Positions 60,852-64,000 of a DNA stretch of 64,000 bases are shown here, one piece after another. The stretch is from CALGLS01 sp965222105. Lineage in GTDB: Bacteria > Bacteroidota > Bacteroidia > Chitinophagales > Saprospiraceae. A program made the position numbers and the translations under genes. Where the stretch lies: NCBI GenBank assembly GCA_965222105.1, contig CBDCTQ010000027.1, positions 24,751 to 88,750 on the forward strand, written 5' to 3'. The notes below the pieces were generated by a model that had not been told where the DNA came from, searched no databases, and was given only the letters and a program-made list of their open reading frames with translations. Position 1 is the first letter of the stretch. Each line of letters opens with the position of its first letter.

Positions 60852-61415
60852 ATGAAACAATTATCAGTCTTATTAATCGCACTATTTGCATTTAGCGCAA
60901 GCACAACCGCCCAAAACGAGGACGCCATCTCCCGATATTTTGAAAAATACATGGACGACAAAGACTTCACCGTCGTTTACGTAAGTGCCAAAATGTTTGA
61001 AATACTTGGCAAACTCAACATCCACGATCTGGAAGACGAAGAGGCAGCCATTATCCTCGAAACCGTCAAAGACATGCGCGGCCTTCGCGTACTCACCACC
61101 GAGATCAACGCTATAAAGGTGTATGAAGAAGCCGTCAACACCATCAACACAACCGAGTACGAAGAATTGATGACCGTTCGGACCGAAGACGAGAACGTCC
61201 AGTTTCTGGTAAAGGAAAGCGGTGATGTTATCCACGAATTGCTCTTACTTGTCGGCGAGCCCGACGAATTTGTCATGGTCAGTTTCATTGGCAACATCCA
61301 CCTTGATAAAATTTCCAAACTCGCCAAAGTTCTCGATGTAGAAGGCGCCGAGCACCTGGACAAACTGGAAGAGGAAGAACGACGCGAAAAAAAAACTGAA
61401 ATAAAGGCTTATTGA
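60852..61415 (+). CDS. DUF4252 secreted protein 1
   Basis: A 187-aa exported protein (MKQLSVLLIALFAFSASTTAQ). The DUF4252 domain runs from ISRYFEKYMDDKDFTVVYVS through LETVKDMRGLRVLT and EYEELMTVRTEDENVQFLV to ELLLLVGEPDEFVMVSFIGN. A charged tail (KLEEEERREKKTE) ends it. Function unknown. First of three paralogues in a row behind the sigma/anti-sigma pair; a 69-bp gap containing a repeat hairpin separates it from the anti-sigma gene. Confidence 0.9.
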   Translation: MKQLSVLLIALFAFSASTTAQNEDAISRYFEKYMDDKDFTVVYVSAKMFEILGKLNIHDLEDEEAAIILETVKDMRGLRVLTTEINAIKVYEEAVNTINTTEYEELMTVRTEDENVQFLVKESGDVIHELLLLVGEPDEFVMVSFIGNIHLDKISKLAKVLDVEGAEHLDKLEEEERREKKTEIKAY

Positions 61416-61472
61416 GTTTTTTTCAGTGGTTCCGTCAATTTCTTTTATCACCATCCATAAACAATAACCCTA

Positions 61473-62039
61473 ATGAAACGAGTTCTTTTTTTAATGGCCG
61501 TCCTCCTCTTGCCCATTTTAGCGGAAGCGCAAACGGCTGCCATCAACCGCTTTTACCGCGCCCACAAAAAAGACAAGGGAACGATCAACATGGTGTTGCC
61601 GGGCTGGCTGTTTCGTCTCGGCGCCTCCGTTGCCCGTCCCTTTGTCGATGATGATGAGATCAAATCCGGCCTGCGCCTGGTGCGAAAAGTCCGAAGTATG
61701 CGGTTTCTGGTTTCGGAAGACCAATGCACCGTTACCAAAGACCAGTACGACCACTTCACCGCCCAGTTGCGCCATTCCAAATACGACGAACTGATAAAGA
61801 TCCAGGATGACGGCACCAACGTTGACGTCTTTATCCGGGAGAAAAGAGGTAAGATAAAAGGTCTGCTGTTTCTCGTCCGGGAAGAAGACGCTTTCGTCAT
61901 GGCAAGCATGAAAACCAGCATTAAAATGAAAGACATCAGCAAGCTGGTCAACGATTTGCTCGAAGCGCAGAAAAAAAAGAAAGCCGAAGAAGAAAAGAAG
62001 AAAAAATCCGAAACAAAACCGCGGCCTCCGCAGGCATAA
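61473..62039 (+). CDS. DUF4252 secreted protein 2
   Basis: A 188-aa exported protein (signal VLFLMAVLLLPILAEAQ). The domain is clear: INRFYRAHKKDKGTINMVLP, LVRKVRSMRFLVSED, HSKYDELIKIQDDGTNVDVF and GLLFLVREEDAFVMASMK. It ends in a long Lys/Glu-rich tail (QKKKKAEEEKKKKSE), more basic than paralogue 1. GC-richer than paralogue 1, suggesting separate divergence. Same operon, 57 bp after the previous gene. Confidence 0.9.
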   Translation: MKRVLFLMAVLLLPILAEAQTAAINRFYRAHKKDKGTINMVLPGWLFRLGASVARPFVDDDEIKSGLRLVRKVRSMRFLVSEDQCTVTKDQYDHFTAQLRHSKYDELIKIQDDGTNVDVFIREKRGKIKGLLFLVREEDAFVMASMKTSIKMKDISKLVNDLLEAQKKKKAEEEKKKKSETKPRPPQA

Positions 62040-62065
62040 GAAGTATTCAAAAACAAGCATCTAAC

Positions 62066-62596
62066 ATGAAAAAAATATTGCTGATCCTATCCCTTTGTTG
62101 TTGTAACACGGTGTTTGTAACCGCTCAAACGAAAAGCGTAAAGTCATTCTATGACCGTTATGCCAATGATGAAAACGCCATTGACATTTCCGTTCAGGGG
62201 TGGATACTAAAGCTGGCCGGTGAATTTGCCGACGACGATGAAGCCGGCAAAGTCCTCCAAAAAATTACTCAGTTGAGGGTGCTGCTCATGGAAGACGGCA
62301 ACCCCGTATCCGCTCCGGAGTATGACCAACTGAAACGCGACGTCCGTAAGGACCAATACGAAGAACTCCTCCAAATACGTGAAGAAGAAACCTATATCGA
62401 TTTTTATATTCGCGAAGAAGGCGAATACATCACGAACGTACTGATGCTGGTCAATGAAAGCGACGGATTTGTATTGTTATCGCTGGAAGGATTGCTCAAA
62501 ATGGAAGACCTACAAAATATACACCTCGACACTGAAGGGTCAGAGCATTTCAAGAAAATTGGTAAGAAAAAGAAGAAGAAAATTCCCCAGGCGTGA
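62066..62596 (+). CDS. DUF4252 secreted protein 3
   Basis: A 176-aa exported protein with signal LLILSLCCCNTVFVTAQ. Its domain has VKSFYDRYANDENAIDISVQ, VLQKITQLRVLLMEDG, YEELLQIREEETYIDFYIRE and NVLMLVNESDGFVLLSLEG, ending in a Lys-rich tail (KKIGKKKKKKIPQA). The three paralogues share a final basic tail though they diverge in detail. Starts 26 bp after paralogue 2. Confidence 0.9.
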   Translation: MKKILLILSLCCCNTVFVTAQTKSVKSFYDRYANDENAIDISVQGWILKLAGEFADDDEAGKVLQKITQLRVLLMEDGNPVSAPEYDQLKRDVRKDQYEELLQIREEETYIDFYIREEGEYITNVLMLVNESDGFVLLSLEGLLKMEDLQNIHLDTEGSEHFKKIGKKKKKKIPQA

Positions 62597-62618
62597 AAAC
62601 GGCAATAATTATTAATCA

Positions 62619-63056
62619 CTAATTGCTGCCTCCCCAAATCAATGCAACAACCAACCCACTGATCACCATCCAACCCGCATAGCGCAGTCCTGATTTAAGA
62701 TGCGCGAAAGCCTTATCCATAGCGGCCTGATCGTCGTTGGACAAGGCTTTTTTCAAAAAATGGCCAAACTGAAAAAACGCATATACCGGCACCATGACAG
62801 CCCCACCGGCTATCAGGTAGCCCATCCCGACCAATAGCGGTGAGATGGTTGCGGATGCCTGGTGCTCCCGCAACCACCCAAGGTAAATGCTGTTGAAGCC
62901 GGCCGCCAGTAATACGATGAGAAGAAGCCCCAACCCAATGGCCGACAATGCCAGCGCCCAGCCAGCAATTGCGCTCAGATCGGACTTGATATCGGAAGAA
63001 ATTTTTAGGGAATCCTTTTCCGGAGGTATGGAAGATCGTTTTTGTACCATGTTCAT
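62619..63056 (-). CDS. DUF5362-like membrane protein
   Basis: A 145-aa inner-membrane protein from MNMVQKRSSIPP (an ATG at 63092 is less likely). Three or four hydrophobic segments are visible (ALALSAIGLGLLLIVLLAAG, VGMGYLIAGGAVMVPVYAFF, GWMVISGLVVALIWG). FGHFLKKALSNDDQAAMDKAFAHLK is like the KxxALxxND...F..LK segment of DUF5362 proteins. Function unknown. Convergent with the DUF4252 operon, with no clear terminator between. Confidence 0.75.
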   Translation of the reverse strand: MNMVQKRSSIPPEKDSLKISSDIKSDLSAIAGWALALSAIGLGLLLIVLLAAGFNSIYLGWLREHQASATISPLLVGMGYLIAGGAVMVPVYAFFQFGHFLKKALSNDDQAAMDKAFAHLKSGLRYAGWMVISGLVVALIWGGSN

Positions 63057-63150
63057 AGTATGTTTTTCGTTTTTTCCAATGATTTTCCCCATTAAAGATA
63101 CAAAATGACCCTAAAAATCCAAAATAAAGCATATAGAACTATAAAATTCG

Positions 63151-63927
63151 TCAAAACGAGACCGACACCGTCCCCAGCCCACCAAATTCAGCGCGCACCA
63201 CATCTCCGGGGGCCACCTCTGTCATAGCGCCCAGGGCTCCGGTCAGGATAACATCACCTGCACGCAAGGGTGCCCCCTCGTCGATCATCTTCCGGGCCAG
63301 CCATATAGTGGCATTCAGGGGCGATCCCAGACAAGCTGCTCCGAGGCCTTCCGAGACCCGTTCTTCGTTTTTCCACAAAGTCATTTTGCAGCCGACCATA
63401 TCAAAGTTAGTCAGTAGGGTAGGGCGATGTCCCAACACAAAATGACTGGCCGAAGCATTATCGGCAATGGTATCTGTAATGCCGATGTCCCAGTTGGCGA
63501 TCCTGCTGCCCACGATCTCGATGGAGGGCAAAGCATAGTCGATGCTCGACATCAGATCATGCGCCGCAATGGTCGGATCGGTGAGGTCTTTTTTGAGTAC
63601 AAAAGCGATTTCTCCTTCGGCCTTGGGTTGCAGCAATTCGTTCCATGGAGCAGTAGTCCCATTGAGCACTTCCATTGTGTTGAGCAAGGCGCCGTAGTCG
63701 GGTTGGTCGACACCCAGTTGCTGTTGAACGGCAGGGGAGGTCAGTCCGATTTTCCGCCCTACAATGCGGGCGCCTTCGTCGATCCTGATCTGGTTATTGA
63801 ACTTTTGTATTTCGTAAGCCAACCTGATGTCATCACTACCGATGAGGTTTCGGATAGGAGGGCAAGGAGTTTGGGTTGCCAATGCATCCCTTAGCTGTTT
63901 TGCTGCTGTTTCGATAATGTTGTTCAT
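63151..63927 (-). CDS. 2-keto-4-pentenoate hydratase-like protein (FAH family)
   Basis: A 258-aa enzyme from MNNIIETAAKQL (ATG 63948 gives seven more residues). GRKIGLTSPAVQQQLGVDQP is followed by AEGEIAFVLKKDL with metal-ligand Glu residues, SIEIVGSRIANWD and PLRAGDVILTGALGAMTEVAPGD. This is the MhpD/hydratase group that adds water to 2-hydroxypentadienoate in aromatic meta-cleavage pathways; related decarboxylases share the fold. No other aromatic-degradation genes are in the window, so the reaction in this host is open. Confidence 0.9.
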   Translation of the reverse strand: MNNIIETAAKQLRDALATQTPCPPIRNLIGSDDIRLAYEIQKFNNQIRIDEGARIVGRKIGLTSPAVQQQLGVDQPDYGALLNTMEVLNGTTAPWNELLQPKAEGEIAFVLKKDLTDPTIAAHDLMSSIDYALPSIEIVGSRIANWDIGITDTIADNASASHFVLGHRPTLLTNFDMVGCKMTLWKNEERVSEGLGAACLGSPLNATIWLARKMIDEGAPLRAGDVILTGALGAMTEVAPGDVVRAEFGGLGTVSVSF

Positions 63928-63967
63928 CTTGTATTGATTATATCCCAAGGTAAGAATCTTTACGCCT

Positions 63968-64000
63968 CACACAGTAAACTTAGCGATAGAGGGGCATCAG
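63968..64000 (+). repeat. 33-bp dispersed intergenic repeat, copy 2
   Basis: Ends GATAGAGGGGCATCAG exactly at the window edge and matches 899-931, with ACTTAGCG in place of ACTTCGCG. The true end lies beyond the window. Confidence 0.6.

Overview
The window looks like chromosomal DNA of a free-living, probably gliding Bacteroidota bacterium, most likely of the class Saprospiria (Haliscomenobacter/Lewinella type; the class is inferred). Evidence: three giant secreted proteins with type IX secretion (T9SS) C-terminal sorting domains, a PorP/SprF protein, Bacteroidota-only families (DUF3810, DUF4252, DUF5362, DUF6311), promoters of the Bacteroidota form TAnnTTTG upstream of several genes, and intergenic spaces filled with short palindromic repeats.

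Layout. 1-2.8 kb: 5' part of menG/ubiE on the minus strand, a candidate structured RNA with its own promoter and terminator, an HD-domain protein whose HD dyad reads HN, a hairpin repeat, and tRNA-Ser(TGA) behind a near-perfect promoter. 2.2-8.5 kb: two alpha/beta hydrolases, a stand-alone SARP/BTAD-type regulator, a coiled-coil protein and a wax ester synthase/DGAT fused to an SCP2 lipid-binding domain, which suggests storage-lipid metabolism. 8.5-11.3 kb: deoxynucleoside kinase, gatC, a LolD/MacB-type ABC ATPase and a PduO-type cobalamin adenosyltransferase. 11.3-27.3 kb (minus strand): a surface module of an OmpA/PD40/SPOR protein, PorP/SprF and a 1,888-aa HYR-repeat adhesin with a type B sorting domain, followed by a separate 2,203-aa HYR/P-domain/cohesin/dockerin-like protein with a type A sorting domain. 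28-34.5 kb: DUF58, thioredoxin, a thioredoxin-like lipoprotein, DUF3810 metalloprotease-like protein, NADP isocitrate dehydrogenase, an A-type Fe-S carrier and a small membrane-anchored protein. 34.7-40.6 kb: a third giant T9SS protein containing nearly identical 705-bp tandem modules.

40.9-54 kb is the accessory stretch. It is AT-rich and holds small secreted or lipoprotein genes of unknown function, two intact transposases (IS4 type and ISNCY type), a transposase remnant, palindromic elements and several broken genes. One gene can be rebuilt exactly by removing the IS4 element and one copy of its 9-bp target duplication. Two of the small genes share a duplicated ~115-bp leader, and a lipoprotein gene changes frame at a dnaX-like A AAA AAG heptamer. 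A TetR regulator with a visible operator-promoter drives a small membrane protein gene.

54-64 kb returns to core-like DNA: an LptF/LptG permease with a large Lys/Pro/Thr-rich insertion, two polytopic GT-C/DUF6311 membrane proteins, an ECF sigma factor-anti-sigma pair followed by three tandem DUF4252 secreted proteins, DUF5362, and a 2-keto-4-pentenoate hydratase-like enzyme. The most promising undescribed units are the ECF/anti-sigma/triple DUF4252 operon, the frameshifted lipoprotein gene, the structured RNA at 521-815, and the recurring hairpin elements and mobile leader in the accessory region.
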